Shown: in pieces, positions 13,611 to 13,717 of the stretch
How the letters are laid out: each line of letters starts with the position of its first letter
How positions within the stretch are numbered: position 1 is the first letter of the stretch
Source: Ilumatobacter sp.
GTDB taxonomy: Bacteria > Actinomycetota > Acidimicrobiia > Acidimicrobiales > Ilumatobacteraceae
Direction: 5' to 3'
Length of the DNA: 13,717 nucleotides
NCBI GenBank assembly: GCA_018666235.1
Contig: JABJAB010000075.1
Span: forward strand, 1 to 13,717
Notes under the pieces: model-generated
Database searches by the model: none
Told to the model about the DNA's origin: nothing
Seen by the model: the letters and a program-made list of their open reading frames with translations, nothing else
Translations under genes and position numbers: made by a program

Positions 13611-13717
13611 GGGGCCGATGACACTTCGATGATCCTGGCGGCGCGACCGATCGGTGATGACCTGTCGTTTCCCCAACCGTAGTGTGACCGTCGGCACCCC
13701 CGCGACACGAATCGGAA
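13611..13717. other. Upstream region of the transporter operon
   Basis: This edge region probably holds the operon promoter. A perfect 10-base palindrome ACCGATCGGT lies at 13646-13655. A TACGGT box (minus strand, 13676-13681) fits TANNNT but has no matching -35. No gene is seen before the window end. Confidence 0.35.

Overview
The window looks like chromosomal DNA of a high-GC actinobacterium. The evidence is the GC-rich coding sequence, three proteins of the split-barrel families that in Actinobacteria often use F420 or flavin, and several genes whose start codon sits exactly six bases after a TANNNT -10 box with no Shine-Dalgarno sequence (leaderless geometry). The acidimicrobial branch (Ilumatobacter-like) is a plausible guess, but nothing in the window proves it.

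Left part (1-2550). About 400 bases with no convincing gene lead into a small stand-alone cyclic-nucleotide-binding-domain gene (411-836) that is split by one in-frame TAG inside its phosphate-binding motif. It converges on a minus-strand FAD/NADPH Baeyer-Villiger monooxygenase (913-2550) with an intact family fingerprint.

Middle part (2551-7255). This is a mosaic of small genes: a DUF4389-type membrane protein whose C-terminus appears frameshifted at a C7 run, a patatin-like hydrolase, a PPOX split-barrel protein, a YbaK-type aminoacyl-tRNA deacylase translationally coupled to a TRIC/UPF0126 membrane protein, a Ddn-like deazaflavin-dependent oxidoreductase, and a second PPOX-like protein. 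Four of these (patatin, ybaK-type, Ddn-like, second PPOX) carry a TANNNT-N6-ATG start.

Right part (7256-13548, all minus strand). A complete oligopeptide/dipeptide ABC importer operon reads, in transcription order, ATPase D, ATPase F, lipoprotein binding protein, permease B, permease C. The two ATPase genes overlap by one base and the two permease genes are two bases apart. The binding-protein gene is set apart by a CRP-like operator and an 11-bp stem-loop upstream, and by a perfect 13-bp stem-loop downstream, as expected for separate control of binding-protein dosage. The first ATPase gene is preceded by three perfect 11-bp repeats lying inside a possible 21-codon leader ORF whose stop overlaps the ATPase start.

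No rRNA, tRNA, CRISPR array, insertion sequence or integrase was seen. I found no clear new multi-gene system. The most interesting signals are regulatory or mutational: the nonsense codon, the C7 frameshift, the repeat-bearing leader ORF, the leaderless promoters, and the palindromes in the transporter operon.
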